In this document: positions 26,719 to 37,900 of the stretch, piece by piece
How positions within the stretch are numbered: position 1 is the first letter of the stretch
Layout: each line of letters begins with the position of its first letter
NCBI GenBank assembly: GCA_003260075.1
Contig: QLIY01000287.1
Coordinates: 62,001-126,000, forward strand
Direction of reading: 5' to 3'
Source of the DNA: Phallusia mammillata
Taxonomy: Eukaryota; Chordata; Ascidiacea; Phlebobranchia; Ascidiidae
Length of the DNA stretch: 64,000 nucleotides
Made by a program: the position numbers and the translations under genes
The notes under the pieces: model-generated
Told to the model about the DNA's origin: nothing
The model's input: only the letters and a program-made list of their open reading frames with translations
Database searches by the model: none

Positions 26719-27280
26719 CTCTCCTCGAAAGTTATGCATTCGAATGTCGTTCACCCATGGGTTACCCGGAGTCATTTGAGAACAGCGCCGCCGGTTGCGG
26801 GGGTCGTAGCACAGGAGGTTATCCAGGTTTTGTCCTATTGTTTTTTTCCGGCATGCCGCGCCGCATTAAATTGTTATGGAACTTTCTTACTGTAATACTG
26901 AAAAACAACACAATATGTTATAAGCAGGAATGTATTCAAGTCCAAAACTATAGCGCGACCTGGGTTCCAACCCAAAAATACAAGCGTGTAACGTGGTAAC
27001 CCCTATAACTCGAAATAAGCCCTAAAGTAAACGGAATTTATCATTTAAACGCAACCGATTTAGAAGTTGGGTGCGAATTTAGACCATTGTTTTCCAACTT
27101 AAGACCAAACCAACCCCGACTTACAGCTCTGCTTCCAAGCCAATAAAACAATATAATATTATTCGAAGTTTGTGATTGTCCAGCTTGATTACCTAGCGTA
27201 GCTTACATTTTCTGATGGCACTACATAACTGCTTGTTGTTCAACTAAATATCTGCATTAAAACGTATTTTTCTTATCCTT

Positions 27281-27309
27281 TATATATACATATATATATA
27301 TATATATAT
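27281..27309. repeat. TA dinucleotide microsatellite
   Basis: About 29 bases of nearly pure TA with a single CA interruption. Confidence 0.95.
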
Positions 27310-29855
27310 TTGTCCTTTTCCTCCAAACGCTCCTCTTCTGGTCACGTACCACGTTAACTACTTTATTCAGTGCTTGTTAAGATTATCACGCTATTCAGTG
27401 TAGTAAAGTAATTTTGTACTACTAAAGGTAATGTAGCGCTAACATTATATAGTTCGTTCCTATATACACCCAAATTGTGTAACCAGCATATCATTTAACA
27501 GAGACACACTGTATATCAAGGTCGTGTTCTCTGACAACCGGAACTTTAAATCGACGCTTGTTTTGTTCACTGCAAGCCTCAGGGCAATGCGCATGTGTTT
27601 AAATTAATGGCGTTGTTATGACGCTACATCCGTGATAACACAGTAAGGCATGAATTGTTACAATGTCGGGTTTCTCTTGAATAAAGCTAAGTTACTAAAT
27701 CATTACGCGCCTGATCGGTAATAAATTGAAACTTAATGAATGTGCGTTCTATTTGTGTACAGTTATGAAGGTGCCAGTCCTAAATGTGTACCACACATTC
27801 TTGACTAAATTTTCAACAAAGCTGTTTGTTCATTTATTCGTGTTTACCTTGAAACTTTTAAACTTTATGAAAATGTATTATTAGTAGTTTTTTTCCATCC
27901 CACTTTCTAATAGAGGAAAATATGTGTACCCTGCCTATAGCGGTGTCTCATTACCTTGTTTGGTCACAGACCGTGTAAAATCCTTACAATAGTTGTTAAA
28001 CCTTAATGCTAAACAATCTGCAAAAGTCAAATTCGAAAAGATTAAATATCTGCTTGGGGTGGATGAGATTAAACCTAATTATGTTAGATAAACAATTAAG
28101 TTCACCTAAACTTAGACGTTTGGACCCCCTAAAGCATTTTCACCGACACCCAAGAGGTTTTTGAACCTCGTATTAAAATGCCCTGGTAAACGACTGCACT
28201 ATACTCATCTACACGACGAAAGCAGCTTATTTATCCAACTATTTTTACGGTAAAAATACAAAACGACTCAGGAAACTACGAAAGTAAAATGCGACCTGTG
28301 TTGTTGGTCAAGCGTGACGCTCTAAGTATAAGGCTGTGACTTTAAAGTGCTTTACTTGGTGCCCACAAGCCTTTCTTCGGTTGACAGACTTTAAAAACAA
28401 ATGTGACCCTTCTGGTCTACTCGACCTTCGTCCATTCAAAGTCTTTCCTGTTTATAGCACCTACACTTCAAACTGACCTTAAAAGCAGAGAAGTCCTAAT
28501 ACTTTGGTCAAAATCAAACATTTCGTTTGTCAAGTTCGTAAGAACTGAAACATGTAATGTATTGCTCTTAACATGGTTTGTAGCTGCCATAAAGAAAACC
28601 TAAATAACAGAGAACTATTTGATGCCCGTAATTCCAGACTTTAATGTTTACCAGGCAAATACGGATGACAACACGGAACCCAGCATTACACTCGAGTGGT
28701 ATTTAAACATTGTTAAATGTCCAAGTACATTGATTTTTATTACCAAGAAGGTTTCTGATGCAGAGAAAACTATCGTGAACTGAAATCTGAACGTTTAAAA
28801 CTGAAATCACTAACGTAACATTGCTAAGGTTCATTAGCCTGATAGTAGAAGCGTCTGAATAAACAGACCGACATTAAACACAACTGTTGAGTGACTGTGA
28901 GCCTTAACTGTGTAACGATGTGGATTAAAGCTTGGTTTCCTTAAGACTGGTGTTATAAACTGAGTATCACTATCAATGCGCGAAACAAAATCCTCCTTTG
29001 CTGAAGCTGTCTGTAGAAATGCCCACAGCTATAGCTTTTACATGCCTGACTGACTTTGCTTTTGACAAGAAACCTTTTTTTCTGTGTCGCCGTCTTCGCC
29101 AACAGGAGACGCGAATTACTACAAAGGAGAAATGGTTTTGTTTCGCAACGTTGTTCGCTTTGTTTTTTTATGTTCCACTATGTCTCGGTTAATCTGTACA
29201 TCCTCTGATGAGGTTCTTTCTGTTCTTTGTATTTGTAAAAAAAGCTAACCCTGTTTGTCGTCCATCTGCAGTCCACCTCTTACGCAACGCTGTGAGAAGT
29301 GCCTTTTGTAATTGTAGTTCGGTGGTAAAACTACTTGCTGTATATCAACGGCTATTTTCGCCTGTGATTATCAACTTTAGTTTTGAAAAAACGGTCTAAG
29401 TCAGGTCTTTTCACCCTTTTTGCTTTGCCTGTAAATATTCCTCAGTTTTTTAAAAATGGAAAGCCACTTTCGCCCACAAACGTAATCTGTATTGTGTGAA
29501 AGTTTGTACCGCGTACAGAATTGTTCATCACGCCTAGAAAAGCTTCTATACTTTGTAACCGCTTCAGTCCACTGACAAAGGCTTGTTTTAAGTACAATGC
29601 AAAAACCGAAAAGGGTTTACCAACATGCAACGAACGCTTTGTGCAACAATTCCCTGCAACCAGAAAACAATCGATATCGAAACTAATCGATTTTCGTTCA
29701 CCACAATTACTTGTTTTTGCGAATCGAGACCAACCAATGCAATTAACAACAAGTTCAACCCCTTTTTGTGTTTACATTTTTTCATTAGCTACAGTCTTTG
29801 TGGGATCAGTCAATTTGTCGCAAAGAATATGTCGACTCCCTTTCCTTTAAGCCTG

Positions 29856-30432
29856 CAGGGGTTCCCAACCTTTTTTCGATCTCGTACCACTTGGACGCTC
29901 TGTTCTGCCACGCGTACCACTTCTGGGGGGGGGGGATTTAATCGAATCATATTTTATTAAGAAGAAGAATATTGGCCTACTAAAATAACACTAAAGCACG
30001 GCAACTAAATTTAATGATATTTTTGTTTTTGTTTACTGTCCACCAATTGACCGAGCAATCATTTGACATAATCAACGCCAACTGTCCGACAGTGTTGTAC
30101 GGTTTTTTCAAAGCAACTGTGCTTCTTGTTGACAATTGACATGACCTGTTTGTAGGGGGGGGGGTCGAGCAATCATTTGACATAATCAACGCCAACTGTC
30201 TGCCAGTGTTGTACGATTTCTTCAAAGCAACTGTGCTTCTTGTTGACAATTGACATGACCTGTTTGTAGATCGTAATGATACGAAACAACAGAAATAGTT
30301 ACGTAACAATAAGAATAGGCTTGGGGATTTTTTTGTAAACAAAATCAGATGAACAAAATATAAAGTTGTGAATCCAAATTTTGTAAAAAAAGAAAGCTAC
30401 TCGCGTACCACCTGAAAAACCTTCGCGTACCA
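29856..30432. mobile_element. hAT-like element, right end obscured by a G-tract
   Basis: Begins CAGGGGTTCCCAACC, a typical hAT-type terminus, with repeated GTACCAC motifs inside and near the right side (CGCGTACCAC). The right terminus would fall in the G-tract at 30433-30442, so the second inverted repeat and target duplication cannot be read. A segment of about 105 bases is present twice around the G-tract at 30155-30164. Confidence 0.6.
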
Positions 30433-32446
30433 GGGGGGGGGGATGCTTTAAGGCGATAACAGCACTACCATTGTGTAACCGCATATGAATTTCCCACTTG
30501 AAATATATAACATGTCAAATTACGTAAGGTTGATGATGTCCAGTTGTTCTTTATGATAAGACTTGTCACTTGCAACTGTCAAAAGAAGGTTCCTATTCGA
30601 GATTAGGTCATTACTTAGGCGACAAGGCACACAGTATATTTTAGGCATCCGAAATTGTGTGTCCAATAAGAGTAATATGCGTGAGCATGAAAACCGTTAG
30701 ATGAAACGTCTAGTTGGATCTATGCATAGCATGTTCTTTGGTTTGACCTGAAATAATTTTGTGAAGCCTTGAAAGGCAACATAGTGTATTTTGCCAAACG
30801 TTGAAGAAAGATATAGGCCTATTTTATTGTACTCATTGAGTGTTGCTCGCAGTATAGCCAACTGAGTTTTTTAATGCACACGAAGAGACATAAACTTTGG
30901 GATATAAACTTGGGTGTTAAGGTTTTAAATGGACCGAGACAGCTTTAAGCAGGCCTTAGTTATTTTTGAAGTGTTGCACCCAAAACAAAATATGACTGGT
31001 GGTATTGGACATTAACGTAAATGTTTTAGATGTAAAAGTAAGTGCGCAAACATATAATCAAGCACATGGTTTCGGTAACGACTATCGACTATACGCAAAA
31101 AATCGATTTTCGTTTACATTCCGTTGCATTTAAGCACCCAGTGTGTTCACTTAAATAAACTACTCGCGCATTCGGGAGTTTATGACTGAGCCATGCTAAT
31201 TCATGAAATATGCAAACATATGAGCTGCGAGTTTCGCATGAAACATTTATGCTGCAAAGAGTGGCGTTTTAGGTTTCAGTCTTAACACTTAGGTAACGCG
31301 TTTTTTAAATACATAGTTTTGTTTAATTGAATTCGAGCAATATTTATGTAAGGTGCGGCCATGTTGAGGAAACATCGTTGCTACTTAAGAAAATGGAAGA
31401 CTGACAACGTTTACTCAGTCTGTGCTGAGGTTTAAATGTTAAGCAAAAGTGCAAAAACATCCAAAAGAAATAGTTAACATACACGCAGGCCTAATTCGTA
31501 GCCGAATCAAAAACATATGAAATGTTTTGCGATTGTTGTTTACTTGTTTGTGATAAAATGTATTTACTCTTGATCTGTATTCAGTTTTTAATGAACTTGA
31601 ACTAATCAGTTACAGTTTTCCTGGCATACACACTAACAGAGACGCGAAGTTTAGTTATCATTAACTACTGACACAACATCAAGCTAGTAAGGTCGTGTAT
31701 TGCATGGTAGCACTTCGCTCAAGCCAGCTGTTGGTCGATCAGCGTTTATTTATAACCAAGTCGACGCCGTAATCAGGCCGAAAGCGCTCTTGCCGACAGC
31801 CCAAGCAGCATTGGAAACTTGCCGATAAGAGCCTGATGCCTTTGTAGTTTCCAGTTTTGTTTATAGTGTTTGACCTTTAGAGAGTTACATCAACTGTTTT
31901 GCTTATGCTAACTTAGCTGTTCGCTAGTGATAAACTTCATAGAGGTTTAATTGCCCAACTATTGTCACGTTTATATGTGTTTAGTTTCGTAGAGTGATCT
32001 TTATCATCACTGTCTTTCCCTTGTACAGTTGCTCACTTGTATACTAGTGTAGCATGGGTTGTGTCCATTTACCTTTGCCACCTAGCAGCAAGATATTAGC
32101 ATTAAGTTCAAACTGTAGTATTGGCCTTTCGTCGAAGGGTTCTTTACGAAAAGGTGCTTGAGTGAAGGTATATTGTCAGGCAATTGGTGTTGATATAGCG
32201 ACGGCAATCGTCACGCTGAAACCGTATAGTAATATAGTGGTGTATGTTCGCCAATGTGAGGTTGCAGTCTAAAGCAAGGCCCATGTTGGCCTGTGCAAAT
32301 CGGTTTTCTTATCAGGAAACTGGTGTTCGCCGATGTTATACTGTTGTTTGAGCAGACAAGCATGTACGGTATGTTAAATTGGATCCGTCAAAGTTAAATG
32401 TAGCCTAGTGTGCTGTACCGACTAGGAATCTTAGTCACATACAGTA

Positions 32447-32609
32447 CAGTAAACCTCGGTTAAGCCGAATCCTCGCCTAATTCGGACAATTAAAACTTGA
32501 GGTATAAATGATCTGTAATTTGGTAAGGCTTTAACTAATTGACATCGGTTAATCCAGATCTTCGCCTAATCCTGACAAATTTTTGGTCCAAACAGGTCTG
32601 GGTTTACTG
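32447..32609. mobile_element. pogo/Tigger-like MITE
   Basis: Inverted ends CAGTAAACC are flanked by TA on both sides (32445-32446 and 32610-32611), the target preference of the Tc1/mariner group. The interior has repeated TTCGCCTAATC-like motifs as in pogo-type elements. Length 163 bases, no coding capacity. Confidence 0.65.
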
Positions 32610-33389
32610 TAGGTTTATTGTATGTGAAAATATTCAGCTTGAAACAGCTAAAAAACGTAGAAAAATTGATTGGGGGGGGGGATTTACTATAGGTTTGTTG
32701 TAAGTGAAAATATTCAGCTTGAAACAGCTAAAAAACGTAGAAAAATTGATTGCAAGCATAATAAATCCCAAAACCAATGCATGCGAACCTAGCGAACTGT
32801 TGTTATTATCATGGCATTAGTGCAATTATGGTATTATTTGTCTAAATGGACGCAAAATAACAAAAAGCTCAAAACTCAGTTATATTCCACGCGTATATAA
32901 TAATGTATGTAATGTTTTCCGCATTCCGTTTCGCTATGTTTTGTATACCTTGTTTGATAACGATTCAGTGTTACGGGTTGGATACGATTGCTGTGACAAC
33001 ATGACGTAGCAATCAAAAACGTCATACCGCTGGGATTGACAGCAACAGCCGACAGACTTAAACCCAGACGCAATACGTGTGGTTACAAGACCTTCGTATG
33101 TCAACCCTTTTTGCAGTCTGTAGAGTAAAATGTACGTTTTGTCTTAGGACTCTAACTGGTAAAAGTTGGGAATAATCGTAAGAACTGTTAATTGTTTTGG
33201 ATATCAGTGAAGTTTACATCTCACCAAGCCTTCTATTTTGGATTTAGTAAATTTTAATACAACATTAAAATAGGTAAGTTGGGTGACAATTTCATGTTTG
33301 TGCATTAAAATATTTCCTTGAATAAGTTTATTTATGGAGTTTCTTTGTCAAATCGTGATGCCAAGAGGCTTAACTAAACATGAACTGCC

Positions 33390-33392
<3 letters not shown>

Positions 33393-33461
<69 letters not shown>
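33393..33461 (+). other. 69-base G tract, probable sized assembly gap
   Basis: An uninterrupted run of 69 G just upstream of the nebulin start exon. Given 27 near-constant G10 tracts elsewhere, it is best read as an estimated-length gap filler. Promoter or 5' UTR sequence may be missing here. Confidence 0.7.
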
Positions 33462-33462
<1 letters not shown>

Positions 33463-33598
33463 CACTTTTGGGTTTCTTATCTTTTTGCTTTCTTCTTTAA
33501 TTAAGATTTCTATTGTTAACTACTATCAACGGCTATTCTTCATCTTTCTGTCTTTTGAGTCGTGTTTTCTTGCTTATCGGTTGCATAGCAACATCAGG

Positions 33599-34988
33599 AT
33601 GGCATCTGATGACGAGCAACTGCAGCAGCAGGTAATACTCGCACCGCTTCTTGTGTTGGCGAACTTATTTTCACTTTAACCAAAACGTGTTTTCTCTTTT
33701 ATGTTACTTGGTTGTTACTACTTTTTGTTACTTTGCAACGTTTTTCGGTCTAGTAAACCAAACATAACCAATGTAAAGTTTGGGGTATTTTAGATATTAA
33801 TTGAAAAATGTGTGACAAAAAAAAGTTACACCGCCCAACTTGACAAAAAACACATTTTGGCGACAAGGCACAAGCTAGGCTATTATACAGCTAAAATTAT
33901 GTAATTTTGTGGAAAAATCATTTGCGAAGGCAAAACTCGATTCCAAGCCCAAAAAAGAAAAGCATGGGAAGAAGAAAAAATATCTTGTGAAAAAGAAGAA
34001 AGGCCAATCGGATGAGCAGAGTGCCCAACACGCTAAGAAAAAAGTTTTAGCGAAAATTCCGTCAGCATCAAAATTGGAGGTTATTTCGACAAAAACCGCT
34101 CCAGAACAGACACCTCACACAAAATGGGAAACACACCAAGTTGATGGTGATTTACCACCACAAGAAACCGAAAGCAATGATATTGACCAATACAATTCCT
34201 ATGTTGACAACGGTGGCCATGAGACATACTTCTTGGAAGATGATCAGAGTCTAGGCGATGACGTCACCTATCAGGTTACGACGTCATCAACCAGATGCTT
34301 GTCAAACGTCATCGCCCTGTCACAGTCGCGGTCGTTTCATGTCTGATTGTCATTTCGCTTGGCGCCGTTGACAATCTTTCGTCACGTATTGCGTAAAAAG
34401 GTTATGACGAACCAGGTTACTGCAAGTTGCTTGACTTGTCCGAATGACCCGGCGCGCCTGACCCATATTCATCCAGACATAAAAAAAGCTTGATCGCGAT
34501 TCGTCCCCAGGAATGTCTTGGGTTCGAACCTCGTGAAAAAAAAATAAAAAAGTTTGGCTGCAGTCATAAACATCGGCATATATCCACACACGAACACATA
34601 AAATCGTCAATCTTTCATTATTAAAGTGTTTGGATTTAATGGTTTGTTATAGCACAGCGAAAAATGCAAGCCAATATTTACGTTTAAAACATATGAAGTT
34701 TCGATATTTACTGTTATCGTCTAGTGAATAAAACCAACAGAAGGAATGTAACTTGATAATGCACAACATATGGCTTGTATTTTCGTGCTAAGGACCATGC
34801 ATGAATTGCATTACCATTTATTACAAGTACAGTTACACAATTTTGAATATTAAAGGTATCATATCACTGAACATGTTCTATTACAGGTTGTCGACGACAT
34901 GTCGCAGGACAAGTGGAAGGGAAAACCAACCGCTTATATGACACCGCAGATGATGCATGCCTTGAAAATGTCGCAAGTTCAAAGCCAG
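33599..34988 (+). CDS. Nebulin exons 1-3: start, Lys-rich region, N-terminal conserved motif
   Basis: Exon 1 33599-33631 starts MASDDEQLQQQ and has donor GTAATA. Exon 2 33891-34274 is Lys-rich (PKKEKHGKKKK) then acidic; an alternative in-frame acceptor would start it at 33930. Its donor GTTACG is weak but phase 0 fits. Exon 3 34887-34988 has AYMTPQMMHALKMSQ, which resembles, from memory, the segment just before the first module of vertebrate nebulin. The acidic start and basic stretch also fit that N-terminus. The exact ends of exon 2 are the least certain of this gene. Confidence 0.75.
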
Positions 34989-37900
34989 GTATATAAACAT
35001 TATTCCAGTTAGTTTTTCCTTACGTTTAAGCTTAATCATTAAGCCCGGAATTTTTCACTGCACAAAACAGGCCTTTTTGTTAATAAATTAGTGCCTAAGC
35101 AAAAAATAAAATAAAAACGCTTATCAAACCGCAGTATTCTGTAACCTGAGAACCTTTAGGGGAGGTGTCACTTTTTGCCGAATAGTAACTTATCAGTTCA
35201 CAAAAATGTGTTTTAACAAAATATGGGGCTTGAGTCTTAAGCAAAGCCCCAAATGTGGTAAAAATTGTAAAGTCAATTGGTAATTTCCGCTTATAAACCT
35301 ATGTTTGCTGACAAATAGCACAAATACAAGAAACAGTACAACGAAGAAGTAAAGGGTAAGAGCTTTAAGGCAGCTGGCGTGTCTTTGAATGCACAGAGGG
35401 TGAAACAAAACACAGGCATACAAAGTCTGGTACGTAGAGTTGGATCTTGACCTCGCACCAAGATGCGTACCAGTATCTAAACAATTGTGAACATTGTAGA
35501 TAAAATACCATGAGAGTTTTGAAAAAGCGAAAGGCTTGGGTTACACTCAAGTGGCCGACACCCCCCAATATGATCGGTATAGAAAACAAAAGGAACTAAG
35601 TGACGTAAGTAGGTAAATGTCGTCACTGACCTCTCCCTTTCTCCTGTTCTCTTCCAGCCAAACCTCTTTTTCTTATTCTTTCCTTACACTAAAATCACAT
35701 CTTTTCAAAAAATTTCATGCTTTCGCTGTCCCGTTTTCTGTAACGTTTCTTTCTTATTTTCGATATCTCTTTCATTTGCTATTTCCATTTCTTTCTTTTT
35801 TTCTACCATCAAAGGTTGACTATCAACGTGCTATGAAAGACATTCAAGGCAAATATAACCTTGATGCTTGTTTGCCTCTTCTGCCGGAGGTGGAAAACGC
35901 AAAACGCGTTTCAAAAAATACCAGCAAGGTTGGTTTTTACATGAAAGCTTGCATCGTTTGTGCCCAAAAATTGGTTTACTTGGAACGTGTTTTCCTATAT
36001 CTCAAGCCTCGCTATTTATCCGCCTTGTTTGTGTGACTTTTGCATGCTGGATTGAAGGTTTGGTTTTATCATTTTTCAGTTTATTGCACAATCAATTTTC
36101 TTTGTTTTTAAACATGTTTTTTAACCCTTTGTGCTTTATATGCGTTAGGATCGACAGTAACCATCATCTATTCTTTACTTTATAAGCTGAAGGGATGGTT
36201 TACTTGTTTGGCTAAAATTTTGTTGCTTGCGCTGATTTGTTTGATTATTTGTTTCGTTTTTATTGTGTTTTATCGCATTTTTCTTTGTGCTTGCATTCAT
36301 CTTTTCCATTGTGTTGCTATTCATCTTGGTTCATGCATCTTGGTTTTAACCTGCATCCAGATTCAGGTAAGATCTTATAGAAACTGTCGTAGCTGAGCAA
36401 AAATAACTACATGTTGTAATGCAAATTTTACAAAGCTGTTTCAAAATGCCTTTTCATTAGCCGACAATGTAAAATAACAGTATGTCGAAAGAGTTCAATA
36501 AAGCATGTGTAATAAGCAATAATCATTACACCCCTACTTGTTTACAAAGAAACATATTTCTTACGTCAGTTTTTGTCGTGTTAAGGGCATTCTATTGACT
36601 TACACTTTTATACAGAACGAGTACCGAAAAGGTTTGGAAGACGTTAAAGAGAGGTTTACAGGCTTTCAACGACTCCGAGCATCTGATTATTTGGACGTTC
36701 AACGAAGTTTGAAAGCTGCTGAACTGTCCGATGTAAGTGAACAGATTTTCCCAACTGCAAACACAAAAGTCACAAACAAGTTTTAAAATTGAAACTACCT
36801 TTCAAGTCGACTTTAAAGACACGATAAACGGCAAAGGCACGTTGAAAGTTAACGCTTAATATACAACCCACTGACTGCATATTTTGTCTATCCCACGGGA
36901 CAAAGACAAAGAAAATTCGTGGCCTGTGTTTGGTATTCAAGCCAACATATTTGAGAAATTGTATTGTCATGACTTTATTGGTGTGTACTTCATGTTCGTA
37001 TGTTTTTAATCGTGATTTTTGTACTTTCTTTGCAGAGTCGTTACAAGGAGGATTGGGAGTACGACAAGGGCATTGTGTGTTTTCCTGCAACCTTAACACC
37101 GGGTTACGATACTCTGGTTTCTGCGCAACGAAACGCAAGCGACGTAAGTTGTAGTTTTTTTCAATGCAGCCAGCTAGAAATCTGTCTGTCCCCACGAAAG
37201 CTGTCTCAAGCTTAACCAATAAACTGCTGGATGAGCAATACTTGGTTATACATTATGCCTGGCAGCAATAGCCTATTTCTGTCTTAAGCTTATTGCAATT
37301 ATTGCGTAACTTGTTTAAATCAAACATACATAGACAAGTCCAAGACAACAAGTTTGAATTAAGAAGAAACGNAGACACAATAAAAATAAACGGAAAACAT
37401 ACAGGAACAGTACAATTAAAGTATACTTAACAATGATAGTAAACAGACAAATCGACGACCTGTGTTGTCAAACTGAAACATACATAGACAAGTCCAAGAC
37501 AACAAGTTTGAATTAAGAAGAAACGCAATATCTACAAGTGTTTTATGAGCCAAACAAGTGTTTTATTTTAAATTGTATAAACTGGATAGTCTGATCTGAT
37601 TGGGGGGGGGGTGAAAGGCCGCATTTGACCCGCGGGCCGCAGGTTGCACACCCCTGGTCTATAATATGAAACCGTTTTTCGATCGTTATCACTGTTCCAA
37701 TGTGATTATGAACATATTTGTTATTTCATAACAGAATGAATACAAGGCAGATTGGGGGGGGGGCTTTCTATAAAAAAAAACAGAACGCGTACAAGGAAGG
37801 TTTGGAAAGCACATTGGAAAATGTTCACTTTGACCCGACCAAGACCGACCTGTACAAATGCATTCAGGACAATCTCAAGTATATTAGCAGCGTAAGTTAA

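Larger units (their letters stand above)
26776..33598. other. Sulfotransferase-nebulin intergenic DNA, divergent promoters expected
   Basis: No coding exons are supported. The two flanking genes are transcribed away from each other, so both promoters should lie here. It contains a TA microsatellite, an hAT-like element at 29856, a pogo-like MITE at 32447 and five G-tracts including one of 69 bases just 5' of nebulin. The stretch 27310-29855 and the stretch 30490-32440 show nothing I can name. The nebulin 5' UTR should lie between 33462 and 33598, or further left. Confidence 0.5.

Noticed and set aside
29980-30342. Minus-strand frame with an internal repeat of about 38 residues
   Set aside because: The repeat is the sequence duplicated around a G10 tract within an hAT-like element; not a protein repeat.
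33393-33461. G-quadruplex or telomere-like element
   Set aside because: A pure G run of this kind fits the other fixed-length G fillers better than a biological G4.
15230-33598. mir-10, expected upstream of Hox4 on the minus strand
   Set aside because: I scanned by eye for the mature sequence and its complement and found no match; a homology search would settle it.
33380-33679. Poly-Gly frame upstream of nebulin
   Set aside because: The glycines come from the 69-G tract; only the MASDDEQLQQQ end is real nebulin exon 1.
35617-36396. Hydrophobic plus-strand frames that look like membrane proteins
   Set aside because: They translate the T-rich nebulin introns around exon 6 (35815-35928).
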